From an uncultured Bacteroidales bacterium (GTDB lineage: Bacteria; Bacteroidota; Bacteroidia; Bacteroidales; UBA932), in contig ONQC01000007.1 in NCBI GenBank assembly GCA_900319855.1, positions 1 to 64,000 on the forward strand: a DNA stretch of 64,000 nt. Direction: 5' to 3'. A program made the position numbers and the translations under genes. Each line of letters starts with the position of its first letter. Position 1 is the first letter of the stretch. Of the stretch, positions 33,677-41,383 are shown in pieces. The notes below the pieces were generated by a model, which searched no databases, had not been told where the DNA came from, and saw only the letters and a program-made list of their open reading frames with translations.

Positions 33677-34510
33677 CTAGAAGACCAGGACGGCCCGGAC
33701 CGGGAAATGGTCGGAGATGAACTTGCGTTCCATGTAGGGTTTCGTCACGACCTCGAAGACGGGGCAGCTGGAGAAACCGCTGAAATAGATGTGGTCGATC
33801 ACGGCCGCATTCTCCGTCTTGCCCCAGGCGTTGTAGGTGATGCCCTCGTCCGTCTGGGCGGCAAAGCGGCGGGCGCTCTTCATCTTGGCGTCCAGGCTCT
33901 TGAGGGCCGGATCGTCCGGGGTTACGTTGAAGTCGCCCGTCATGACCATCGGATAGCCTTCGGGATTCATGGAGGCGATCCGCTCCACGATCAGTTCGAG
34001 GCCTTTCTGGCGGGCTTCCTTTCCGACATGGTCCAGGTGGGTATTGACATAGTAGAACTTCTTGCCGGAGGCTTTGTGCTGCATCAGGGCCCAGGTCGCC
34101 GTGCGCTTGCAGGCGGCATCCCAGCCCATCGAAGGTTTGTCGGGCGTTTCGGAGAGCCAGTAGGTGCCCCATTTGATGAGCTTGACGGTCTTTTTGTTGT
34201 AGAAGATGCTCATGTGCTCACCCTCGTGCTTGCCGTCTTCCCGGCCGACGCCGACGCTCTTGTAGCCCTTCGTGTATTCCTCCATGTACCGGACCTGCTC
34301 GGGATAGGCTTCCTGCAGGCCGAAGATATCGGGTTTCTGGTCCTCGATCATCATGGCGGAGCAAGGATAGCGGTATTGCCAGGAATTGGTTCCATCCTCC
34401 GCCGGCATCATCCGGATGTTGTAGGAAATGACGGAGATCTCAGCCGGGGCCTTCTGGGCGGCGGCAGTCAGCGGCAGCAGGGCCGCCAGGAGCAACAGGA
34501 TTCTTTTCAT
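33677..34510 (-). CDS. Secreted endonuclease/exonuclease/phosphatase (EEP) family hydrolase
   Basis: 277 residues. A signal peptide (about 1-19) is followed by the EEP fold: ISVISYNIR (Asn), DIFGLQEAY (Glu metal ligand), YVNTHLDHVG, MVMTGDFNVTPDD (Asp/Asn), IDHIYFSG and ISDHFPV (catalytic His). These are the metal- and phosphate-handling residues of the DNase I/sphingomyelinase/inositol-phosphatase superfamily. Exported members are generally phosphodiesterases or phosphatases; the substrate is not identifiable. It lies downstream of the DUF3863-GH92 gene on the same strand but has its own -7 element. Confidence 0.87.
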   Translation of the reverse strand: MKRILLLLAALLPLTAAAQKAPAEISVISYNIRMMPAEDGTNSWQYRYPCSAMMIEDQKPDIFGLQEAYPEQVRYMEEYTKGYKSVGVGREDGKHEGEHMSIFYNKKTVKLIKWGTYWLSETPDKPSMGWDAACKRTATWALMQHKASGKKFYYVNTHLDHVGKEARQKGLELIVERIASMNPEGYPMVMTGDFNVTPDDPALKSLDAKMKSARRFAAQTDEGITYNAWGKTENAAVIDHIYFSGFSSCPVFEVVTKPYMERKFISDHFPVRAVLVF

Positions 34511-34561
34511 GGTATATGATTTGTCTCAGTCCCGTATCAATCTTTGGGCCGGACGCGGGCT

Positions 34562-34569
34562 CAAAAATA
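34562..34569 (-). promoter_or_regulatory. Possible -7 element (TATTTTTG) of the EEP gene
   Basis: Minus-strand TAnnTTTG match 51 bases before the ATG at 34510, within an AT-rich patch after the GH92 gene. Confidence 0.4.
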
Positions 34570-34624
34570 ACAATAATCTGTCTATTTTCGACAATTCGCC
34601 GTACAATTCTGACTTTCCGAACTG

Positions 34625-37600
34625 TCAAAGAGAGGGCTTGTCGCTCATGCGAAGGACCAGGCGGCCTCCGCTCCGAATGGCCTCGTGCCCGAATTGCGGA
34701 CCCGTAAGCGGCTGGTCGTTAAGGGTCGCCTGACGGATGTACTTGGCATCCTCCGAAACGCCCTCCGCGACAATCTCGAAGGTCCCCCCGTCGGGCAAGC
34801 TCAGTTCTACCTTCCGGAAAACCGGGCTGCCCAGGTCATATGCCGGAAGCCCCGGCGTCACTGGATAGAAGCCCATCATCGAAAAGACCACGAAGGAGGA
34901 AAGTCCGCCGCCGTCCTCATCTCCCGGCACCCCCATCAAATCGTTGCGGAACCAGGTCCGAAGCATCTGCCGGACGCGTTTCTGCGTCTTCCATGGCGCA
35001 CCGGCGTAGTTATATAGATAAGGAATATGCATAGACGGTTCATTGGCCATGGAGAACTGGCCGACGTTTCCGGTATGGTCCGGCATCAGGGCATAGAAGT
35101 CCCGCCGTGACATGCCCAGCGGCTCCTCAAACATGCGGTCCAGATTCTCGACAAACTTCTCAGGACCCCCCATCAGGGAAACCAGGTCCGGGATGTTGTG
35201 CGGGACGTCCCAGCGGTATACCCACCCGTTGTTCTCGTCGTAAGAATCGCGGGCTCCCGGACCGCCGGGGAATCGGTAATCAAAGGGCTCTATAAACTTG
35301 CCGGAGGCATCCTTGGGATGGAAGAATCCGGTTTCCGGATTAAACAAGTTCCTGTAATTCAACGACCGGCGGCGAAACTGTTCCGCTTCCTTCTTCCGGC
35401 CAAGGAAGTCGGCGATCCGGGAGAGGCACCATTCATCATAGGCCGTCCCCAGCGTGACGGCTACGGGCTGCCGCTTTTCGAAACTGTGGACGTTAGGGTC
35501 CGTTTCTTCCTCGCCGGGCCTCAAGGCCGGGATATAGCCATGTGCCTGATAGAACTGGTCGATCCAGCCGGCTTTCTTGCCGGACCATGGCGCCAACGTT
35601 TTCTCCAGCAAGGCCCTGCGGCCATACTCGAATCCTTTTTCCGCATCAACGGACAGCCCTTTGTACAGCGCATCCGCAATCATCGCAACGGCATGGTTGC
35701 CGTTCATGCGACGGGAATCGCCCGTCACCTCCGGGAACGTTGGAAGCCAATTCTCGCCAGTCTGCTCCGCCATCAGCAGGTAAGACCGGATGATATCTTC
35801 CTCCGTTTCCGGGAAAAGCAAGGCGCGGAGCGGATGAGCGGCCCGATACGTATCCCAGATCCAGTCATCCGTATAGAAAGGATGGCCGCCATCATCATGA
35901 ACCTGACCGTCCGAGGCGCTGAAATACCGACCATCTTCGCTGATACAGACCGGTCTTTCCAGGATCCGGTAGAAAGAGGTGTAAAAGACCGCCCGCTCGT
36001 CTTCCGTTCCTCCATGGACCCTGATCTTGCCCAGCGTCTCGTTCCAGATGGCTTTCGCCCGTTCCATGACGCCCTCAAGGTCGAATCCGGACTGCTCCCG
36101 CTGCAAGTTCCGACGCGCTTGTTCCACACTGATAAACGAAACGCCATATCGAAGCCGGAGGGTCCGGGTGCCGGAGGGGAAAACCAGCCGGAGCGCCGAT
36201 GCATTCCGAGGGGCCTCCAGCGGCTGCACCAAATCCGGAGAGACACTCGGCTCCAAATATAGAAAGACGCTGACCTTTCCCGTCAGTTTCTGGCTTCCGC
36301 CGAAACCGTTTCCAATACTGGAAAGTTCTCCACTGTGGGTCAGCAGAGAAACAGAAGGGGCAGCTTGATCCGGAAAACGGAGTTCATAGATCGCACTTTG
36401 CCGGGCAGGGGCAAACCGGACATGGATCCGTCCGTCAGCCAGGTCGGCTTCGTAAGAATATGGGTGGATATGCTCATTGTCATAGCGCATCCGCTCGACC
36501 GGGGCGGCTTCCGGCCCGTCGGAGGGCGAAAGCATGAAGGCGGAGCTGCCCCGGTGGCTTGTCACAATGACAGGAAGACCTTCGACAAATTCCTGGGTAT
36601 AGTCATAGCGCTCGGGCGTTACCCGCAGCATGCCGCCTGGCAGATGAATCGTCGGGAAGGTCGGCACCAGCAGGTGGCTGATATTTCCCATGAAGGGATT
36701 GACATAGTCCGCCGGGGATTTGGTATCAGCAGGTTCCTGCAGACTCTCCCGCCGAAGCTCCGGGTACCGGGAATAGATCAGTTCCTGTGACTCTGCGTCC
36801 AGCTCGCATAGGAGCTTCGGCCGAGCCTGCGGACGGAAGCCTTTCTGGTTCATGACATTCATCAAGGACCAGTCTTTCACCGGATGGTCAGGCGTGGCGC
36901 CGGACGGCTCCCGCGCCGGCAGATCGTAGCGTGTGAAATCAATGACGCGGGCCGGTTCTCCGTCCTTATGCCAGTCTTTCAAGAGAGCAAGCCGGAAGGT
37001 TGGATTCATGAACCATCTGATTTCCAGATTATTGTATGAATCTCCAAGACCTAATCCCCGCTCCTGGAACGAGTAGTCCCAGTCATTGGACGGGTGGGCT
37101 TTGCGCCACATCTTGCCGAATTCTCCGAAAGTCACGAACTGGACATCCGGCCAACGTTGCCGGGTCTCACCCACCCATCGCTCCATCGCCGGGACCATCA
37201 GATCCTTCCCGAATTCATGATACATCTGCGTTTCCCAGATATTCGTGACCCACCCGAAGCCATTGCGCCTGAAACCTTCGTCAAAGTGGATGCTTTCGGT
37301 ATGCATGACCTCCTGTTGTCCCAGTTCGAGTCCCCATCCCTGGTAGGTTTCGATCGGGCCCACGCCACGCCGGCTGTTGAACTGGCCGATGCCATGTCCT
37401 GACGCTCCGCTTCGGCGGGCGCAGATGAAATCCATGGTCCACCCGTCCAGATTAACACAGTCAATGAAATCCTCCGGCCCTTGGGCGGGCTTGCAGAAAT
37501 GTTCAGTCGAGGGATAGAAAGGGTAGGACGGAGAGCCGTCTGCGCCGCCGCCATCGATGGCGTGCTGGCTCCAGATGACGGCGTGTGCCACGTGAATATT

Positions 37601-38113
37601 CTCTTTCTCCGCAAGATATTTCAGCGTACCGGCGGACAGGAATCCGCCCATGATGCAGTCAGGTCTGTATCCTCCTCCGACCAGGTCCGTGATTTCCGCA
37701 AGCGCTTCAGATATTTCTCGGTTAATCCGATCCTCCGGAAGGTACATAGCGGGGAAATAACCCGGAAAATAACTGATTTCGTCGCCATAGCGGTAATGGC
37801 ATTCTACGGCGTACTTTCGAATCTGAACATAGTTTTCGCGTGGATCCTCCAAAGCGTTCAGGGTAAAGCCCCAGGTCAGGCGGCCTTCCGGATTGTTCCG
37901 GGCGAAAGCTTCGCGGAGGGCGGTCACACTTTCCAATGTGTGCCAGTCCGATTCTTCACGGGGATGAAGTTTTACGTCACGGGAGACTTCCCAAGGTGTC
38001 GTCCGGACCATCAGGCAGAGCGTGACATACCGTCCGCCGTCCAAGTCCTGCGCCGTCATGCCAGAGAGAGCGCCGAGAATCAAGGCGAGGATGCAAAGCA
38101 ATATCCGTTTCAT
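34625..38113 (-). CDS. Exported DUF3863 - GH92 (alpha-mannosidase family) fusion protein
   Basis: 1162 residues. A signal peptide (about 1-21) is followed by a roughly 440-residue region resembling DUF3863/DUF3864 (GGGYRPDCIMGGFLSAGTLKYLAEKENIHVAHAVIWSQHAIDGGG...). A GH92 module runs from about residue 467 (ADYVNPFMGN). It keeps YDENNGW with Glu960 (position of the catalytic acid in characterised GH92 enzymes), ANEP with Glu1025 (calcium-site motif), and GDEDGGGLSSF (Asp1065/Asp1067, base region). GH92 enzymes are calcium-dependent exo-alpha-mannosidases acting on host or yeast mannans. Linkage specificity is unknown. No SusC/D pair is adjacent. Confidence 0.85.
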   Translation of the reverse strand: MKRILLCILALILGALSGMTAQDLDGGRYVTLCLMVRTTPWEVSRDVKLHPREESDWHTLESVTALREAFARNNPEGRLTWGFTLNALEDPRENYVQIRKYAVECHYRYGDEISYFPGYFPAMYLPEDRINREISEALAEITDLVGGGYRPDCIMGGFLSAGTLKYLAEKENIHVAHAVIWSQHAIDGGGADGSPSYPFYPSTEHFCKPAQGPEDFIDCVNLDGWTMDFICARRSGASGHGIGQFNSRRGVGPIETYQGWGLELGQQEVMHTESIHFDEGFRRNGFGWVTNIWETQMYHEFGKDLMVPAMERWVGETRQRWPDVQFVTFGEFGKMWRKAHPSNDWDYSFQERGLGLGDSYNNLEIRWFMNPTFRLALLKDWHKDGEPARVIDFTRYDLPAREPSGATPDHPVKDWSLMNVMNQKGFRPQARPKLLCELDAESQELIYSRYPELRRESLQEPADTKSPADYVNPFMGNISHLLVPTFPTIHLPGGMLRVTPERYDYTQEFVEGLPVIVTSHRGSSAFMLSPSDGPEAAPVERMRYDNEHIHPYSYEADLADGRIHVRFAPARQSAIYELRFPDQAAPSVSLLTHSGELSSIGNGFGGSQKLTGKVSVFLYLEPSVSPDLVQPLEAPRNASALRLVFPSGTRTLRLRYGVSFISVEQARRNLQREQSGFDLEGVMERAKAIWNETLGKIRVHGGTEDERAVFYTSFYRILERPVCISEDGRYFSASDGQVHDDGGHPFYTDDWIWDTYRAAHPLRALLFPETEEDIIRSYLLMAEQTGENWLPTFPEVTGDSRRMNGNHAVAMIADALYKGLSVDAEKGFEYGRRALLEKTLAPWSGKKAGWIDQFYQAHGYIPALRPGEEETDPNVHSFEKRQPVAVTLGTAYDEWCLSRIADFLGRKKEAEQFRRRSLNYRNLFNPETGFFHPKDASGKFIEPFDYRFPGGPGARDSYDENNGWVYRWDVPHNIPDLVSLMGGPEKFVENLDRMFEEPLGMSRRDFYALMPDHTGNVGQFSMANEPSMHIPYLYNYAGAPWKTQKRVRQMLRTWFRNDLMGVPGDEDGGGLSSFVVFSMMGFYPVTPGLPAYDLGSPVFRKVELSLPDGGTFEIVAEGVSEDAKYIRQATLNDQPLTGPQFGHEAIRSGGRLVLRMSDKPSL

Positions 38114-38186
38114 TTGGTTCTTGTTATTCGTTTCGCCGGAGCGACAGGATCTTTTTCATAACGCCTAAATTTAGAAATATTCTTGC

Positions 38187-38194
38187 TACTTTTG
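38187..38194 (+). promoter_or_regulatory. -7 element (TACTTTTG) of the ThiL-like gene
   Basis: Exact TAnnTTTG match followed by CA, 24 bases before the ATG at 38219. A frame start at 38183 would lie upstream of it and is rejected. Confidence 0.6.
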
Positions 38195-38218
38195 CACCGA
38201 TTATTAGCATTTCTTTAC

Positions 38219-39217
38219 ATGGCAGAAGAGAATTTCTCCGATATCGGCCGGGTTGAGGCCATCGCGCGCCTGTACGAAGGGACGCCTTTCCATCCTGCGG
38301 AAAACCTGCAGTTTGAAACCGGCGGGAAAGCCTCCGTGGCTTCGGCCAGCCGGATGCTGCTGGAAGGCATCGATTTCAACCTGGTCTATTTCCCCTTGAA
38401 ACACCTGGGCTACAAGGCCGTGATCGCCGTCACCGGCGAACTGTATGCCGCCTTGGCGCGTCCGCGCCTGCTGTCCGTCCGGCTCGGTCTTTCCGCCAAA
38501 CTGGACCTCGCGCAGGTCCGGGAGATCTGGACCGGCATCGTCGCCGCTGCGAAGGAACATGGGTACGGCAATGTGGACCTCGACCTCGGCCCGTCCCAGA
38601 ACGGACTGTCCATCAGCATTTCCGCGGTGGGAGAAACCGCCTTCCTGACATCGAAGAGCCGTCCCCGGCCCCAGAGCAAGGACCTGCTTTGCGTGAGCGG
38701 CAACCTTGGCGGCGCTTTCTTCGGACTGCAAGTCCTGGAGCGCGAGATGCGCCGGTTCGATGCCGACGGGACGCAGCCGCAGCTGGAGAAATACCGCATG
38801 ATGGTCGGGTCCTATCTCAAGCCGGAACTGCCTGCCGGCATCGTGGCCCAGCTGGAAGAGACGGAAATCTTCCCGTCCTCCGCCTGTCTGGTGACCCGCG
38901 GTCTGGCCGACGCCGTCAAGCGGATTGCGCGGGCAACCGGCCTGGGCGCCAAGGTCTATGCCGACAAGATCCCGTTTGAGGGCAATTCGTTCGACCTGGG
39001 ACGGGAACTGGATATCGATCCGGTATCGGCAGCGATGAACGGCGGCGAGGACTACCGTCTGCTGCTGGCGGTGCCGATCCTGAAACTGGAGAAGTTCCGC
39101 CATGATTTCCAGACCTTTGACATCATCGGCCACCTGGCCCTTCCCGAAGCTGGCACGGTTTTGGTCAGTCCGGACGGACTGGAACACCCGCTGAAGGCAC
39201 AGGGTTGGAAAGACTGA
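38219..39217 (+). CDS. ThiL-like (AIR synthase-related) protein with degenerate active site
   Basis: 332 residues from the ATG at 38219. The overall sequence follows Bacteroidota thiamine-monophosphate kinase: MLLEGIDFNLVYFPLKHLGYKAV (47-68), CVSGNLGGAFFGLQVLERE (158-176), NGGEDYRLLLAVP (274-286), IIGHL and a C-terminal AQGW. The residues that bind Mg-ATP and substrate are altered. The expected GDDAA reads GGKAS (35-39), the GGDT region reads DLDLG (120-124), and SDGL reads TRGL (226-229). True ThiL phosphorylates thiamine monophosphate to the diphosphate. This protein is probably not an active kinase and may be a regulatory or repurposed paralogue. No thi genes are nearby. Confidence 0.75.
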   Translation: MAEENFSDIGRVEAIARLYEGTPFHPAENLQFETGGKASVASASRMLLEGIDFNLVYFPLKHLGYKAVIAVTGELYAALARPRLLSVRLGLSAKLDLAQVREIWTGIVAAAKEHGYGNVDLDLGPSQNGLSISISAVGETAFLTSKSRPRPQSKDLLCVSGNLGGAFFGLQVLEREMRRFDADGTQPQLEKYRMMVGSYLKPELPAGIVAQLEETEIFPSSACLVTRGLADAVKRIARATGLGAKVYADKIPFEGNSFDLGRELDIDPVSAAMNGGEDYRLLLAVPILKLEKFRHDFQTFDIIGHLALPEAGTVLVSPDGLEHPLKAQGWKD

Positions 39218-39292
39218 CCCGCGTCACAGGACCCTTCCGCAAGAGATTATTCTGCTTCCTTCAGAAGACAATTTGTTAGTTATAAAAGTTTT

Positions 39293-39934
39293 ATGAAAAA
39301 AGTACTCGCAATCGCTGCCGCGGCGATGATGTTCGTCAGCGCAGCTTCCGCCCAGAACCTCGGCAGCCTGCTCGGCGGCCTCGGTTCCGCCCTGGGCAAC
39401 GGCAAACTCGGAGACACCGTCTCCAAGGTCATTTACGGCTACACCGGCAACCTCAACGCCGTCGACCTCCCCGGCAACTGGACCTATACCGGTTCCGCTG
39501 TCAGCTTCGGTGGTGACAATGTCCTGTCCAACGTCGCCGGCGCCGCCGCTTCCGGCACCGTCGAATCCAAGATCGACTCCTACCTGCAGAAGATCGGCAT
39601 CACCGCCGGCGCCATGCAGTTCACCTTCAACGAAGACCTCACCTTCACCTGCACAATCAAGGGCATCCCGGTGAACGGAACCTGGCAGACCTACGACGAT
39701 GCCAACCGCATCAAGCTCCAGTTCGGCAAGACCCTGAAGTTCCTCAACCTCGACGGAACCCTCACCAACACCGGCTCCGGCTGCCAGATGCTGTTCAACG
39801 GCAAGAAATTCCTCCAGTTCGCCAAGGCGATCATGAACGTCGTCGCCAAGCAGAGCTCCACGGCCAGCGCCCTGAGCAGCCTCGCCGGCAACTACAACGA
39901 CATGCAGATTGGCGTCACGCTGAAGAAGAACTAA
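39293..39934 (+). CDS. DUF4923 exported protein
   Basis: 213 residues. A signal peptide (1-21, ending ASAQ) is followed by NLGSLLGGLGSALG and the DUF4923 lipocalin-like beta domain (LPGNWTYTGSAVSF...MQFTFNEDLTFTCTIKGIPVNGTWQTYDD). The ending is GNYNDMQIGVTLKKN. The family is widespread in Bacteroidota and of unknown function; it is likely periplasmic. It has low sequence complexity near the N-terminus and strong Ala/Gly/Leu usage. It lies 75 bases after the ThiL-like gene and could be co-transcribed or have its own promoter; I see no exact -7 match. Confidence 0.8.
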   Translation: MKKVLAIAAAAMMFVSAASAQNLGSLLGGLGSALGNGKLGDTVSKVIYGYTGNLNAVDLPGNWTYTGSAVSFGGDNVLSNVAGAAASGTVESKIDSYLQKIGITAGAMQFTFNEDLTFTCTIKGIPVNGTWQTYDDANRIKLQFGKTLKFLNLDGTLTNTGSGCQMLFNGKKFLQFAKAIMNVVAKQSSTASALSSLAGNYNDMQIGVTLKKN

Positions 39935-39954
39935 GCGACTTCTCTGACCCGGCT

Positions 39955-39982
39955 TTGCGCCCAGAATTAAATTTTGGCGCAA
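39955..39982 (+). terminator. Possible terminator hairpin after DUF4923
   Basis: Arms TTGCGCC (39955-39961) and GGCGCAA (39976-39982) pair, with partial pairing further in. It is 21 bases after the stop but has no downstream T-tract, so termination is uncertain. Confidence 0.4.
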
Positions 39983-40021
39983 CTCACTGATAAGCAGAAA
40001 ACTACATAGTTTTATTGGCAT

Positions 40022-40060
40022 TTAGCGCAATTTTGGTTAATTTAACCGGAATTGCGCTAA
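40022..40060. repeat. 39-bp near-perfect palindrome
   Basis: Outer arms TTAGCGCAATT (40022-40032) and AATTGCGCTAA (40050-40060) are perfect. The inner GGTTAA/TTAACC also pairs around a one-base centre. Only two T-G positions interrupt 19-base arms. Confidence 0.7.
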
Positions 40061-40074
40061 TTCTTTATTTCAGC

Positions 40075-40209
40075 CGGGTATGTACACGGAAACACCTGCA
40101 GAACAGCGATTTGTTGCACAAACCCCTCCAAAAAGCCGGGAAAAGGAAGGAATTTCCGGGGTTTGTACACAAAAAGCCCGCAGGAATCCGGTTTTACTGT
40201 ACATACCCG
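40075..40209. repeat. 135-bp element bounded by 12-bp inverted repeats
   Basis: CGGGTATGTACA (40075-40086) is exactly inverted at 40198-40209. Inside, ACAAACCCC (40118-40126) is inverted at 40158-40166, nesting a second stem. No open frame is credible. It may be a folded RNA or a miniature element. Confidence 0.6.
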
Positions 40210-40462
40210 TCGTCTAGGGGTGGTTCTCAACACTAGAATAAGCATTTTGCGCCATCGCTAAAAACAAGGGGTCGACCCATATAAAGAACATAACTGGTTG
40301 AAATTCAGCACAATAATTTATTGCATTGATTATCAAGTATTTACACCGCTGAGATTTTTTGAGAGAAAACAGGATTTGTAACTAATTGATTTTCAGTACC
40401 CATTTAGAGAGCCGTGAGAGTTTTGAGAGGGGCAAAAAGTTGGTGTGCGGGATTTCTCATCG

Positions 40463-40470
40463 TAACTTTG
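40463..40470 (+). promoter_or_regulatory. -7 element (TAACTTTG) of the first tonB gene
   Basis: Exact TAnnTTTG followed by CA, 32 bases before the ATG at 40503. A TTGG about 20 bases upstream (near 40440) could be the -33 element. Confidence 0.6.
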
Positions 40471-40502
40471 CATCAGAGAAAAACCACTAACTGACTGGCA
40501 TT

Positions 40503-41192
40503 ATGGAACAGAAAAAAACACTCGCAGCCAGTCTCGAGAATAAGAGGCTGCTGTTTGCAGAATTGGGAATGATTGCGGCGCTGCTGGCCCTTTTGGGCGC
40601 GTTCCAATACAGTACCGCGCAGGCGAAAGTCGCCGTCCTGGAGACAGGCACCGCACCCGTGGACATCGAAGAGATGATCCCCATTACCCAGGAGGAGCCA
40701 CCGCTCCCGCAGAATGCACCGGTCCTCCCGGTTTTAACGGAGGAAATAGAGATCGTTGACAATGACATCCCGATCGAAGACGTTTTCACAAGTCTCGAGG
40801 ATTCCAAAGAACCCGTGGCCATCCGGCCCTATGTGGAAACGGTCGAAGACGAGGAAGTCGAAGATGAAGAGATCCCGTTCGTCCTGGTCGAGAAGAAGCC
40901 CCTCTTTCAAGGAGGCGACGCGAACGATTTCAGCCGCTGGGTCAACGCCCGGCTGGTCTATCCCGAAATCGCCAAGGAAAACAGATCGCAAGGAAGGGTA
41001 ACGTTGTCCTTCCGGGTGAACAAGGACGGCAGCGTAACCGATGTAAAGGTGCTGCGCTCCTCTTCGGATGCGTCGCTGGACCAGGAGGCCGTACGGGTCG
41101 TGTCCGCCTCCCCGAAATGGGAACCGGGCCGGCAGCGGGACAGGGCGGTCGACGTGACCTTCACCTTCCCCGTCATCTTCCAGCTGAGATAA
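40503..41192 (+). CDS. tonB: Energy transducer TonB (copy 1)
   Basis: 229 residues. A short basic cytoplasmic N-terminus with SLENKR precedes one transmembrane helix (about 17-36) and a periplasmic linker that is strongly acidic (EDEEVEDEE) rather than Pro/Lys-rich. The C-terminal TonB domain has FQGGDANDFSRWVNARLVYPEIAKEN...GRVTLSFRVNKDGSVTDVKVLRSSSD and ends PVIFQLR. It transmits proton-motive force through ExbBD to TonB-dependent receptors such as the two in this window. No exbB/exbD are adjacent. It is clearly paralogous to the gene at 57159, sharing the SLENK cytoplasmic motif, domain layout and ending. Confidence 0.92.
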   Translation: MEQKKTLAASLENKRLLFAELGMIAALLALLGAFQYSTAQAKVAVLETGTAPVDIEEMIPITQEEPPLPQNAPVLPVLTEEIEIVDNDIPIEDVFTSLEDSKEPVAIRPYVETVEDEEVEDEEIPFVLVEKKPLFQGGDANDFSRWVNARLVYPEIAKENRSQGRVTLSFRVNKDGSVTDVKVLRSSSDASLDQEAVRVVSASPKWEPGRQRDRAVDVTFTFPVIFQLR

Positions 41193-41239
41193 GCGGAAGG
41201 ACGGAAAATGTATAGAAATAAATTGTATTGTGTTTGAAA

Positions 41240-41282
41240 TAATAATGTGTAACCACTAACTGATTTAACTGACACATTATTA
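41240..41282. repeat. 11-bp inverted repeat after tonB copy 1
   Basis: Arms 41240-41250 (TAATAATGTGT) and 41272-41282 are exact complements, enclosing AACCACTAACTGA, a 13-mer also found in the tonB leader at 40482-40494. There is no T-tract, so a terminator role is uncertain. Confidence 0.5.
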
Positions 41283-41312
41283 AATGGCGTCTGAATGGCC
41301 AGAATATTCAGG

Positions 41313-41355
41313 AACCGGCGTATGACATTTTTGGTTTGCAGGTCATACGCCGGTT
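41313..41355 (+). terminator. 14-bp perfect hairpin upstream of the DUF4838 gene
   Basis: AACCGGCGTATGAC (41313-41326) is exactly inverted at 41342-41355 around a 15-base loop and followed by TTGTATCTTT. It could end the tonB transcript or act as a regulatory structure for the DUF4838 gene, whose start is 29 bases further on. Confidence 0.55.
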
Positions 41356-41358
41356 TTG

Positions 41359-41366
41359 TATCTTTA
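41359..41366 (+). promoter_or_regulatory. Near-consensus -7 element (TATCTTTA) of the DUF4838 gene
   Basis: Matches TAnnTTTG except for the last base, 17 bases before the ATG at 41384. The same TTTA ending is seen before the TPR-HTH gene and tonB copy 2. Confidence 0.4.
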
Positions 41367-41383
41367 CCGGAAAACAAAGAAAC

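Larger units (their letters stand above)
39935..40502. other. Gene-free spacer with nested inverted repeats
   Basis: 568 bases between DUF4923 and the first tonB gene. No convincing coding frame: short frames run through palindromes in both directions. It contains the inverted repeats at 39955-39982, 40022-40060 and 40075-40209, a 10-bp palindrome GGGTCGACCC at 40269-40278, and the tonB -7 element at 40463. TTGCGC/GCGCAA motifs recur, as in the spacer at 6.7-7.1 kb. Confidence 0.7.

Noticed and set aside
29973-34172. Very long open frame antisense to dnaE and the EEP gene
   Set aside because: It lacks family motifs and covers two well-supported genes on different strands. Codon-bias shadow.
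37586-37602. CCACGTG-containing sequence in the GH92 gene as another parS site
   Set aside because: Only the CCACGTG centre matches; the outer bases of the palindrome are lost.
40015-40245. Short frames in both directions in the spacer before tonB
   Set aside because: Both run through the palindromes and have no promoter placement or resemblance to known proteins.
40269-40278. 10-bp palindrome GGGTCGACCC as an operator
   Set aside because: A single short palindrome, not next to a promoter; could be chance in GC-mixed sequence.
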